Shown: positions 46,701 to 57,342 of the stretch, piece after piece | Position numbering within the stretch: the first letter of the stretch is position 1 | Layout: every line of letters begins with the position of its first letter | Source of the DNA: Litsea cubeba | Taxonomy: Eukaryota; Streptophyta; Magnoliopsida; Laurales; Lauraceae | Direction: 5' to 3' | Assembly: GCA_012931725.1 (NCBI GenBank) | Contig: CM022944.1 | Location: forward strand, 66,638,107 to 66,702,106 | DNA length: 64,000 nucleotides | Translations under genes and position numbers: made by a program | Notes under the pieces: generated by a model | The model's database searches: none | What the model was told of the DNA's origin: nothing | The model's input: only the letters and a program-made list of their open reading frames with translations

Positions 46701-49700
46701 CTCAAATACATGTTTGATATGTTTATATGTGAGATGATATGTATGGATAATCCTCACCGCGGAACCCTGTGGGAAATCACATGCTCGAATAAATGTCTTC
46801 TTAATTCTATGTGCGGATTAGCCAAAGAGATGCACGTGGCGCAGCATCATCAGATCCCGATCCTGGATTTGGTCCCCTAACCCGGTCCGGGGTCGCGACA
46901 ACGTGCATCTCTTTGGCTAATCCACACACGGAATTAAGAAAAACATTTATCCGTGCAAGTGATTTCCCACAGGGTTCCGCGGTGAGGATTATCCATGCAT
47001 ATCATCTCACATATAAACATATCAAACGTGTATTCAAGGTTGCGGAAGCGTGTAGCAAATCATATTAGTGCTATTCCATTCCATAAACAAGATTGATTTA
47101 TAATTGACATGACAAGATATCAGAATGAGCAATGATCATTAGTGTATTTCCCAAAAGTAAAGTTAATTGTTTATACAAAAGATCAGTTGATTAATTGCCC
47201 TAAAATAATGGTCAACAAAGACCATACATCCAATAAAACCCAAAAGATGTTATCACGAGTTCCCAAAATGTCATCCTCAAAGCCTGAACGAATGTCTACA
47301 TGACATCGTCAGCTTGCCACTCTATTACGCACTGCGGTTCACCGACCGCCTCCTCAGGCTCCTCCTCGATGGCAATAAGTTCGGGACTGAGTACCAAAAT
47401 AAATGGATCAGACGCGACGGTCTGGCAGGTGGGTGAAAAGATATGGCAATAAACAAAACAATGATACTTTGCAAGAGTTTAGAAAACCTGTGTATAAATA
47501 ATGAATTTCATAAAAGACAATGCATCATTTATTAAATAACGACAAGAACGATATAAAGCAATAAAGGTACCAAGAATAAGGAACTGACAAAATGGCGACC
47601 ACACAAAGCTAAATCCTCTCTCACTAAAGTGAGGAGAGCACATATCCTACAGGATCATTGACCTCAGTCACGCAAGGTGAGGAGAGACAACGATAAAATA
47701 CTATAATATACATATATATATATACTCTACGGGACCACGGTAGTGAACCGGGTAAAAACTCTGCGGATTTCAGACTTGCAGCTGACTAACAGGAGGGGAA
47801 GGATCTCCAAGTTGGTGGATCGAACCGACAAGGTTGTCCAAGCTTAGTGGTACCGACTCATAGGTCACATACGAGAAATCAAATCAAATGCACAGTAAAG
47901 GAGCGGGGTGCCCATAGGCACAAATACATATTCATATCAAGTCGAACATATACATGTTAGCAAAAGCTAAACACATTACTTCTAATACTCTCGGGGTAGT
48001 CTAGTCATATAATGTGGGTTTGAAATCCAAAATAAGAGTTTGGCTGAAAATCGAATACGAGGGGTTTCTCATATATTTTCGGGCTAGACATTGAGGTTCC
48101 CATAATTGAATCAGTGTGAATAGGGTCCCGTATGTCGGTCATGATATAAATTGGTACTCTTTAAGAGTTAGGGACATTCCGGGTCCTTATACACATTGGC
48201 CAATCTAGAAAACCGCACTGAATCTCCATGATGAGGTTTCTCCTTCCTCCGGACTCCATACAACGCCCTACAGTCCCTACATAGAATTGGGGCTCCAAAC
48301 AATACCTCCCTAAGCCTAAAAATAATGTTTCGGGTCTTTAAGTATTAACCCATGCATGATAAGCAGTTCCCTTGAGCGGATTGGGAAGTTCCCTCGGGCG
48401 AACTGCTCTCTGTTTGGGGTTCGCTCGAGCGGACCAAGGTTTGCTTGAGCCAACAAGGTTCTGTGACGTGTTCGCTCGAGTGATATGTCAAGGTCGCTCG
48501 AGCGAACTGTCCAGAAACTCATTTTCTATGTACAGTTCGGCCCTTCTTCTTTCTTTCCTTTCACCCTCTTTTGAGCACCCATTAGTCATACATTTGAGGG
48601 TCTCTAAAACCTCATTTAACCCCATTCAATTCACCATTAAATCCTCTAACAACCACTCCAACAAATCATAACTTCTCCATCACTTCCACCTCATTCAATG
48701 CAAGGCAAACTCCATTAATAAAAATCCATAAATGATCATAAATGATCTATAAACAAGAAAATGATGCACATGTTTTCCAAGAAGACGATTAATAGAGAGT
48801 AGCCTATCATTATACATATTTCCAAAACCATGAAAACTCATAAAGATAAATTAGGTGAAAGTAATGAGTAAGAGTTCAATTCTTTATAAACATGAAATCA
48901 TGAAATCAATCCATTCATCCACTTGCCTTAGGTCCAATGCTAAGAAAATCAAGCCACTAACACCTCTCCAAGCCAAGACACCAAATCTACATAAAACCCC
49001 CAAATACAAACCCTAAAACCATCAAAACCAAACAATAGAAAGAGAAAGTTGCAATAACCAAGATTAAGCCTCTCTAGGACTAGGAGGACATAAATCTAGA
49101 AGTTTGGAAGGATCACTTACTTAAAAGTGCTTCAAATAGGTAGAGAGAGCTTAAAAGGGGCTCCAATGGTGATGAATGTCTTCACAAATGGTACCAATAG
49201 GAAGTTCTTGAAGTGAGGAAGATGATCATAGAGTCCATTCCTTGCTTGAAAAGAGTTCTGGTGGTGATTAATGAGAAAGGAAGCAAGAGGGACAAGGGAG
49301 AAACCCTAGGGCTTGAACTTCTTCTTCTTCAAGGGTTTAGCAAGAAAGAGGAAAAATGAATAAGAGGGCTCTCCTTATATAACAAGTGGGGATGGGGCCC
49401 ACAACTTAAAAGACTTATCGGGCTCAAAACATCGACTTCGGAACCTCAAATGACTTCGACGAAGAAGACAAAGTTGTTCGGCGAAATTTTAAATTTCCAA
49501 AATGTATATGTTTTGCAAGTTTTGGTGATATTGAAATTGGTGTTCAGATTTTGGGTAAAAAGACCATTTTGCCCTCAAATTGTAAATAGTCAGGTTTAGG
49601 GGTCTCGAATGGGCATGATGTCAACATGAAAGTTGTAGGGATTAACAAGATAAGTCAAACGGGATGAAAACATAATTTTTGGAAATAACGGGTAAACCCC

Positions 49701-49874
49701 AAATCTCACACAATTCTTAGCAAGAACCCCCAAAGGGTCCCACAAGTAAAAAGGTTCTCAAAATTCCTCAAAACTATTCTAATCCCAACTAATTCAAAAA
49801 CCACTAAACACACTTAAAGCTAAAGCACAACTTAATTAACTCTAATAGAGGTCTCTCGGGTCAGGGGTCTTACA
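43741..49874 (-). repeat. Tekay LTR2 (shared LTR of copies A and B), split by a solo LTR
   Basis: Terminal U5 part 43741-43809, remainder 46906-49874; total about 3038 bp without the insert. TATA-like TATATAAG at 49381-49374 (minus). Bordered by a primer-site-like sequence on the left (atcagagcggg, minus strand, just below 43741) and a polypurine-like tract on the right. Confidence 0.92.
43810..46900 (+). repeat. Solo LTR of the Tekay family, inserted antisense in LTR2
   Basis: TGTAAGACCC ... GGGGTCGCGACA, 3091 bp, perfect TSD ACGTG (43805-43809 and 46901-46905). TATATAA at 44316-44322. It lies 69 bp inside the U5 end of the host LTR and in the opposite orientation, forming an inverted repeat of about 3 kb with 46901-49874. 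Confidence 0.95.
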
Positions 49875-49885
49875 TCCTCCACCCC

Positions 49886-51127
49886 TTAGGACATTTGGTC
49901 CTCCAAATGTAAATTAAAACTCTCCTCCGGTAGGAGATGTGGGTACTTCTTCTGAACTTGATCCCATAATTCCCAAGTTGCTTCTTCCAGTCCATGATTC
50001 TCCCAAAGCACTTTGACCCACTGAATAGTTCGAGTTCTCAACTCTTGTTCCTTGGTGTCAATAATCTGCTTAGGCTTCTCAATATAAGTCGTATCTTCCC
50101 GTATTTCCAACGGCTCATAACGGAGTATGTGCAGTCTATCGGGGACGTACTTCTTCAGCATAGACATATGAAAAACATTGTGTACGCCAGAGAGTTCGGG
50201 TGGTAAGGCTAATCTGTAAGCCACATCACCAATCTTACTCACAATGTCATACGGTCCAATGTATCTCCGAGATAATTTACCCTTCTATCCAAACCTCAAA
50301 GTTCTGCGAGTAGGTGACAATTTCAAGAAAACCTTATCTCCCTCTTTGAATTATAAGTCCCTTCTGTGAGAATCTGCATAGCTCTTCTGCCTACTCTGAG
50401 GAACTTTCAGACGTTCTTGGATCAATTTGACCTTGTCACTTGTCTCACTAACAATGGTCGGTCCATGGAAACTGCGAGTGCCAACTTCTTCCCAACAAAT
50501 AAGTGTCCTACACCTTCTGCCATACAAAGCTTCAAAAGGCGCCATTCTGATACTCGAGTGGAAACTATTGTTGTAAGCAAAGTCACACAATGGTAAGGCT
50601 TCGTCCCACTGAGTTTTGAAATCTAACACACAAGCTCGAAGTATGTCCTCAAGCGTCTGAATTGTCCTCTCTGACTGACCATCGGTCTGTGCGTGATAGG
50701 TTGTGCTGAATTGTAACTTCGTACCCATAGACTCATGCAGTGTCTTCCAAAATCTCGAGACAAATATGCTATCTCTATCGGATGTGATGGAAACTGGTTG
50801 TCCATGTCGACTAACAATCTCCGTAATAAACAACTGAGCTAAAGTTAACATATGCACCTTCTTCCCAGTCTTCATCGGTAGGAAATGAGCTGACTTGGTG
50901 AGACGGTCCACTATGACCCAAATAACATCATTGCCCTTACTAGTCTTCGGTAATCCCGAGATAAAATCCATGGTAATGTGCTCCCATTTCCATTCTGGAA
51001 TCTCTAATGGCCGTAGCAACCCTGGAGGCTTCTGATGTTTTGCCTTGATCAACATACATGTCATACATCGAGAGACGAAAGGTGCTATCTCTCTCTTCAT
51101 GTTATTCCACCAAAATCTGCCCCTCAT
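49886..51127 (-). pseudogene. Tekay-B integrase with chromodomain-like tail
   Basis: Zinc domain GRFWWNNMKREIAPF ... CMTCMLIK, core MDFISGLPKTSKG, SITSDRDSIF and TDGQSERTIQ all present and open from 51127 to the stop at 50353-50351 (shared with copy A). After that stop the C-terminal domain and tail VKVLWENHGLEEATWE (50242-49886) remain in frame order. A small deletion near 51128-51135 separates it from the upstream zinc segment. This is the better preserved integrase of the two copies. Confidence 0.87.
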
Positions 51128-51128
51128 T

Positions 51129-53270
51129 CTAGTACATCTTCGTACTGCCCGGGTGTATGGAATACTTGGTATTGTGAGCCTCGGTCATGATATCATTCCT
51201 TAAGTCCTCCAAGTTAGGCACACATAGACGATCTCGGTAGTATAAAACTCCATCCACAACACGAAAATCTGGACGATCTGCTATATGCTTGGAAATCTTA
51301 GCCAACTCTGGGTCTTGTAGCTGATTCTCTTTGATCTTTTGAATGAAGGAAAGCTTCGACACTGACATATTTGCCAACATGACACCCTCCCTTAGTGGCT
51401 GGAAATCTATTCCCAACTCCTCTAACTGTTGTACAATATAAGTCCCCCGAAGAGTTGCCATGTTAACTGACTTCCTGCTCAAGGCATCTGCAACTACATT
51501 TGCTTTCCCCGGATGATACTTGATTGGAAAATCGTAGTCTTTGATATATTCCATCCATCTTCTCTGCCTCATGTTCAACTCCTTTTGAGAAAACAAGTAT
51601 TGTAGACTACGGTGGTTGGAGTGAACCTCAAACGTCTCTCCATATAGATAATGTCTCCACATCCTTAACGCTAAAACAACTGCTGCCACCTCGAGATCAT
51701 GTGTCGCATAGTTTTTCTCATGATCTTTCAACTGTCGGGATCCATATGCAACTACCTTCCCATCTTGAATTAGAACACATCCGAGTCCAACATTAAAATG
51801 GTGAAACCACCGCTCCCTGATGGCAAAGTAAGGACTGGAGCTGTAGTCAATCTCTTCTTCAGCTCTTGGAAACTAGCTTCACACTTGTCTGTCCATACAT
51901 ATGGTGTGTTTTTCCTAGTTAACTTCGTCAAAGGTGATGCAATCGACGAAAATCCTTGCACAAACCTTCGATAATACCCTGCCAATCCAAGAAAACTTCT
52001 AATCTCTGATGTATTCTTCGGTCTGTCCCAATTAATAACTACTCAATCTTGGACGGGTCCACTGATAATCCTTCCTTGGAGATGATGTGACCCAAAAATG
52101 TGACTTGGTCCAACCAAAATTCACACTTACTAAGTTTTACAAACAACTGATTTTCTCTCAAAAGCTGGAGTGCTATCCTCAAATGTTCTTCGTGCTCTTC
52201 TTTTGTCTTGGAATACACCAAAATATCATCAATAAACACCACTATAAACTGATCCAAATACTCTACAGTTATCTTGTTCATCAATGCCGTGAAAATTGCC
52301 GGTGCATTAATCAAACCGAATGGCATCACTGGAAACTCATAGTGTCCATATCTTGTTCGAAAAGCTGTTTTTGGTACATTTGAATTTCTGACTCTCAACT
52401 GATGATAACCGGACATCAAGTCAATTTTCGAAAAGTAAGCAGCTCCTTGCAACTGATCGAATAATTCATCTATCCTTGGCAATGGATACTTGTTCTTGAT
52501 GGTCATTTGGTTCAATCTTCTATAGTCAATGCACGATCTCAGAGAACCATCTTTCTTCTTCACAAACAAAACTGGTGCTCCCCACGGTGACACACTAGGC
52601 CTCACAAAACCTTTGTCCAAAAGTTCTTGCAATTGTATCTTCAACTCTCCCAATTCTGCCGGAGCCATTCTGTAGGGCGCAATAGAGATCGGAGCGGACC
52701 CCGGTAACAACTCAATAGTGAAGTCTATCTCTCTAATGGGTTGCAATACTGGTATCTCCTCCGGGAAAACATCCAGAAATTCACAAATAATTGGGATCTC
52801 CTCCACCCATTGGGACCGTTTATCCTCAGTGATAAACGCCAAATAAGCCTTACAACCACTTCTTAGAAGTCTATTAGCCTTCAACGCTGAAATAAACCCT
52901 GCACCAGGACTACTCCTCTCTCCCTGAAACAACACCCCTGCTTGGGTCTCCTCTAACTTAAAAGTCAGGGTCTTATGGAAACAATCCATAGTAGCATGGT
53001 ATCCTGCTAACCAATCCATCCCTAGGATGACATCAAAATCCTGTATCTCCAATAAAATGAGATCTGCCGGTAATACTACTTCTCCTATCATTACTGAACA
53101 ACTAGGGTAAAAAGTTCTACAAACAACTTCCTTACCTAAAGGGGTACCACAATCAAAATGAAACTCAACTCTCTAGCATGTATATCAATCAACTTAGCAA
53201 ATTTTGGAGATAGGAATGACTGAGTAGAGCCAGGGTCAAACAAAACCCTAGCATCAAAACCACAGACGAG
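51129..53270 (-). pseudogene. Tekay-B protease, reverse transcriptase and RNase H
   Basis: Protease DPGSTQSF near 53250-53225. Open frame 53091-52039 covers the protease end and complete RT including FSKIDLMSGYH and VVFIDDILVYS, uninterrupted where copy A is frameshifted. A 1-bp deletion near 52036 ends it. In RNase H a 13-bp deletion near 51793 removes the segment holding the first catalytic Asp (FTDASN in copy A); the rest of RNase H and the linker up to the integrase zinc domain follow at 51731-51129. Confidence 0.88.
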
Positions 53271-53354
53271 AAGTGTACCTTCCACTACATTGCCTTCCGC
53301 CTCTTCATCAGCTCTATTGACGGCATAGAGTTGTGCCCTCTGTTGTGGCCTATT

Positions 53355-54674
53355 TTATCCTTGTGGTTGCCTGCCCTGTTGTGCATTCCTATTCTGATTC
53401 TGAGGACGCTGATTTTGATTCTGATTTTGCACTAGCTGACGGGCTTGTTGTTGTTGCTGTGGCCTATACTGCTGTTGTGGTGCCTGTTGCTGTAGTGGCC
53501 TTGCCTGGTTTTGGACTACTAGCGTATTCTGAGGTGGTGCCTGACGCTGTACTCCCTGCTGCTGTCTATTCTGTCTATCTGGCCTTGGGCAATCCTTCAT
53601 CTGTTGGTCCATCGATCCACATCTAAAACATGCCCCTGTGATAGAACGGCATTGGGCATTCCCATGTTATTTTCCACAGTGGATGCAAGCCCCTGGATTC
53701 TGTGCATTCTGTTCTTGTCTTGGCCTCTTATTCTGATTGTTCCTCTGCTGACTGTTCTGCTGCTGGTGGCCTTGACCCTTTCCTTGGTTCTTGATGATCT
53801 TGTTATGAAAGTTCTCAAACTTGTATGCTCTTTTGACAGCTTCTTCGAAGGTGACAGGTGGTACAACCCCGGTAGCATCTCTCTCAATAATTGGGTGAAG
53901 TCCTTCAAGGAACTTAGTTATCTTCTTTTCCACCGTGTCCACCAACTCTGGTGCATACCTTGACAATCTCTCGAATTTGTTGGAGTATTCGAGGACTGTC
54001 ATATTCCCTTGCACAAGTTGCTGAAATTCTGCTGCCTTCTGCCTCTTGACATGGGTAGGTACATATTTCTCTCCAAACTGCCTCCTAAAGTTAGTCCAAA
54101 CCTCTGCATCAGCCATTGTCTTGTATTATGCCTTGATGGTCTTCCACCATATATTTGCTAAGCCCGTGAACATAGAAGCTGCGAGCTGCACTTGTTCTAC
54201 CCCCGTACATGTGAAGATTTCGAATATATTCTCTGTGTGCTCAAGCCAGTCATCTGCTGCCATTGGATCCTCTGTCCCCATGAACTATTTCGGTCCTCTA
54301 TTCCTGAACCGTTTGTACAACACATTAAGATCATTCCCTCTATTGTTGACCGGACCCGATGGTGCAAGTGGGATTGGTTTCGGTCTCCTCTCTAGCACAC
54401 CCAATAACTGTGCTTGCATTTGAGCCATTTCCCTAGCATGATCTTCGTCTTTCTTAAGCATTTGCTCCTGCAATCTGGCTTGTGTTTCATGTGCTTGTGC
54501 TTGGAGTCTAGCCTGGTTCTCATTGGCCTGACGTTGCTGATCTAACATGGCCTGCATCATCTGTTGGAATTGGTTCTGTATATTGTTATCCTCTGTATCC
54601 TCTACAATAGGCCCTGTATTCTCACTGTTACTAGCAACGTGGTTACTGTTTGCTGCTCGTTTGCGAGGTGGCAT
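53355..54674 (-). pseudogene. Tekay-B gag
   Basis: ATG 54674 (MPPRKRAANSNHVAS) opens the frame through the Gln-rich coiled coil to a TAG near 54287 (GPK stop), not present in copy A. The gag domain continues to the shared stop at 54128-54126 and on through VWTNF and VPTHVKRQKAAEF (54116-53667). The zinc knuckle begins CIHCGK, has the shared stop at 53669-53667, then CFRCGSMDQQMKDC, followed by a Gln-rich linker (53612-53355). Confidence 0.82.
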
Positions 54675-54836
54675 AACACTGAAAAACAAATTATTAGCAC
54701 ATATAAATCAAGTACAGGGTGGTTACACATTGCTCACACGATTCTATCTAACGAGAGTCTAACGAATCCTCCCCACGTCTTTAAGATTTCTAGTTTTTTT
54801 AATTGCTTGAAACATATCCCTCTCTGATACTAGTCC

Positions 54837-55762
54837 TGTCGCAACCCCGGATCGGGTTAGGGGACCAAATCTGGGATCGGGACTATGTTGATGCCGCGCC
54901 ACGTGCATCTCTTTGGCTAATCCGCACACGGAATTAAGAAAAACATTTATCCGTGCAAGTGATTTCCCACAGGGTTCCGCGGTGAGGATTATCCATACAT
55001 ATCATCTCACATATAAATATATCAAACATGTATTCAAGGTTGCGGAAGCGTGCAGCAAATCATATTAGTGCTATTCCATTCCATAAACAAGACTGATTTA
55101 TAATTGACATGACAAGATATCAGAATGAGCAATGATCATTAGTGTATTTCCCAAAAGTAAAGTTAATTGTATATACAAAAGATCAGTTGATTAATTGCCC
55201 CAAAATAATGGTCAACAAAGACCATACATCCAATAAATCCCAAAAGATGTTATCACGAGTTCCCAAAATGTCGTCCTCAAAGCCTGAACGAATGTCTACA
55301 TGACATCGTCAGCTTGCCACTCTATTACGCGCTGCGGTTCACCGACCGCCTCCTCAGGCTCCTCCTTGATGGCAATAAGTTCGGGACCTGAGTACCAAAA
55401 TAAATGGATCAGACACGACGATCTGGCAGGTGGGTGAAAAGATATGGCAATAAACAAAATAATGATACTTTGCAAGAGTTTAGAAAACCTGTGTATAAAT
55501 AATGAATTTCATAAAAGACAATGTATCAATTATTAAATAACGACAAGAATGATATAAAGCAATAAAGGTACCAAGAATAAGGAACTGACAAAATGTCAAC
55601 CACACAAAGCTAAATCCTCTCTCAGTAAAGTGAAGAGAGCACATACCCTACAGGATCATTGACCTCAGTCACACAAGGTGAGGAGGGACAACGATAAAAT
55701 ACTATAATATACATATATATTCTATGGGACCACGGTAGCGAACCGGGTAAAAACTCTGCGGA
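54837..55762 (-). repeat. Tekay LTR3 (5' LTR of copy B), truncated
   Basis: The U5 end TGTCGCAACC (plus-strand view) is intact at 54837, with the primer-site-like tatcagagaggg beside it. The LTR stops after about 926 bp at the phrase aaactctgcgga; roughly 2.1 kb of U3 side is missing. The join to Tat-4 has three extra C bases (55763-55765). Confidence 0.9.
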
Positions 55763-55765
55763 CCC

Positions 55766-56541
55766 ATGGTGTGCTATGGGTTGGTCCTCGAACGGTGGTT
55801 CGATAGGCCCACAAAACTTCAGACAGTTTGTCGCTCCAGTCTCTTTTATGACTGGAGACCATTTTCTTGAGGATTTTGCAGAGTGTCTTGTTGAAAGCTT
55901 CTGCTAAACCGTTTGCTGCCGGATTATGTGTAGTTGAAGGACAGCCTTGGATTTTATATTTGTCGCAGAATTTATAGAATCGATGATCTCGGAATTGTGG
56001 TCCGTTATCATGGACGAATCTTTTAGGTATGCCGAAACGACAAACAATGTTAGTGCGCGTGAATTGAAGGACTGATGAGGTCTTCATTTTGTTGAGCGTA
56101 AATGCTTCTGACCACTTGGAGAAATAATCCATAGCTGCAAAGATGAAGCGACGACCTTTGCTTGAAGGGGGAGAAATATGACCTATGATGTCCATACCCC
56201 AGGCTCCGAAAGGACATGAGATCGTGTAGGTTGTAGCCATTCTGGTGGCATTGTTGGCAGCGCTTAGCAAATTGCATTACGTCAGCTACCATGGTAGGCC
56301 AGTAATAACCTAACCTTTTTATCTGATCAGTAGAGCTTGGGACCAGCCTGATGGGCTCCACAAAGACCAGCATGAACTTCTTTGAGTGTTTCTTCAGCCT
56401 CTTGTTGTGACAAGCAGCATAGAAGTACTTCGTTGAATGATTTCCTGTAAAGGACTTTTGAAGGAATATCCAAATGAAAGTTTGAGTTCGCTTTTGGATG
56501 CTTACCCATTCTTTTGGATCTTCAGGTAGGATTCCAAACAT
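55766..56541 (-). pseudogene. Tat-4 integrase
   Basis: Zinc domain C-x2-C (CQQCHQNG) at about 56255-56245. The core includes WGMDIIGHISPPSSKG, VHDNGPQF and NGLAEAF, so D, D and E are all present, better than in Tat-1. A frame change lies near 56200-56230. It ends at THSTP where the element is cut, so the C-terminal domain is missing. Confidence 0.82.
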
Positions 56542-57342
56542 AGTGTAATCAATGAACGGATCCCTCCAGTCGCCGATTGAAGGCTGAAGGATAGAGATCT
56601 AACTTCCAACCACTCGGTGGCATTCAGCAAGTGCTTGGTGTGTGTTAAGAGGAGGGATGATTCTTCTCTCGCACACTGTGATTTGCATGTTTTCCCCTTC
56701 CTGGATCACCATAAATGCGGCAAGTCCAACCAGGGCATCTACACAGATGTTTTCACCTATACGAATGTGGGTGACGTGACAGATGTTAAACTTTTGTAGA
56801 AGCGATTCTGCCTTGTTGTAGTAAGGTAGTAGATTAGGCTTCTTGACTTCAAATTTCTGATTCTTCTGGTTGATGATCAGTTGAGAGTCTCCAAAGACTT
56901 CCAGATTCGATGGCGAGTTCCAGTCCTAGGATCAGAGCTTGGTATTCAGCTGCGTTGTTTGTGCATGGTTCCAGTAGCGAGAAAGCATGTGGAATCATGT
57001 ATTTTTCGGGGCTAACAAAGAGGATGCCAACTCCCGAGATCTACTGTCTTTTTTCATTTGTCCTGGTTGCACCGTCAAAGTACATGTCCCAAGAGGCATT
57101 TTGTGAGAAAGTCTCCACATTATAGACTGGTTCACCTGGGAGATCATCTCTAAGTGGAGAGTCTTTAGGCAATGGATGCTCTGCGAGAAAGTCCGCTAGA
57201 GCTTTGCCTTTGATTGCTTTTTGCGGTACATACCTAATATCAAATTGTGACAGAAGGATGGACCATTTTGCCAGTCGGGAATTGAGAGAACCTGCTTTTG
57301 TGACAAGGACCTTCAAGAGTTTGGTTCTCGAGACCAGGTAGA
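55766..57342 (-). mobile_element. Tat-4: fragment with RNase H and integrase
   Basis: Minus-strand order: end of RT/RNase H linker (LAKWSILLSQFDIRYV), a second RNase H (SWDMYFDGAT ... NNAAEYQALILGLELA, about 57070-56900), decayed linker, integrase HHCC zinc domain (about 56440-56240), and integrase core. The left end is lost at the junction with Tekay LTR3; on the right Tat-5 has inserted in the RNase H linker. Two RNase H domains are typical of Tat elements. Confidence 0.8.

Larger units (their letters stand above)
35730..55762 (-). mobile_element. Tekay/Del-type chromovirus tandem: LTR-internal-LTR-internal-LTR
   Basis: Three LTRs of one family (35730-38774; 43741-49874 including a nested solo LTR; 54837-55762 truncated) alternate with two internal regions of nearly equal length (38775-43740, 4966 bp; 49875-54836, 4962 bp), all on the minus strand. 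The middle LTR serves as the 5' LTR of copy A and the 3' LTR of copy B, with a polypurine tract on one side and a Met-tRNA-like primer site on the other. This arrangement needs recombination between LTRs. The integrase ends in a chromodomain-like tail, placing the family in the chromoviruses. Confidence 0.9.
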
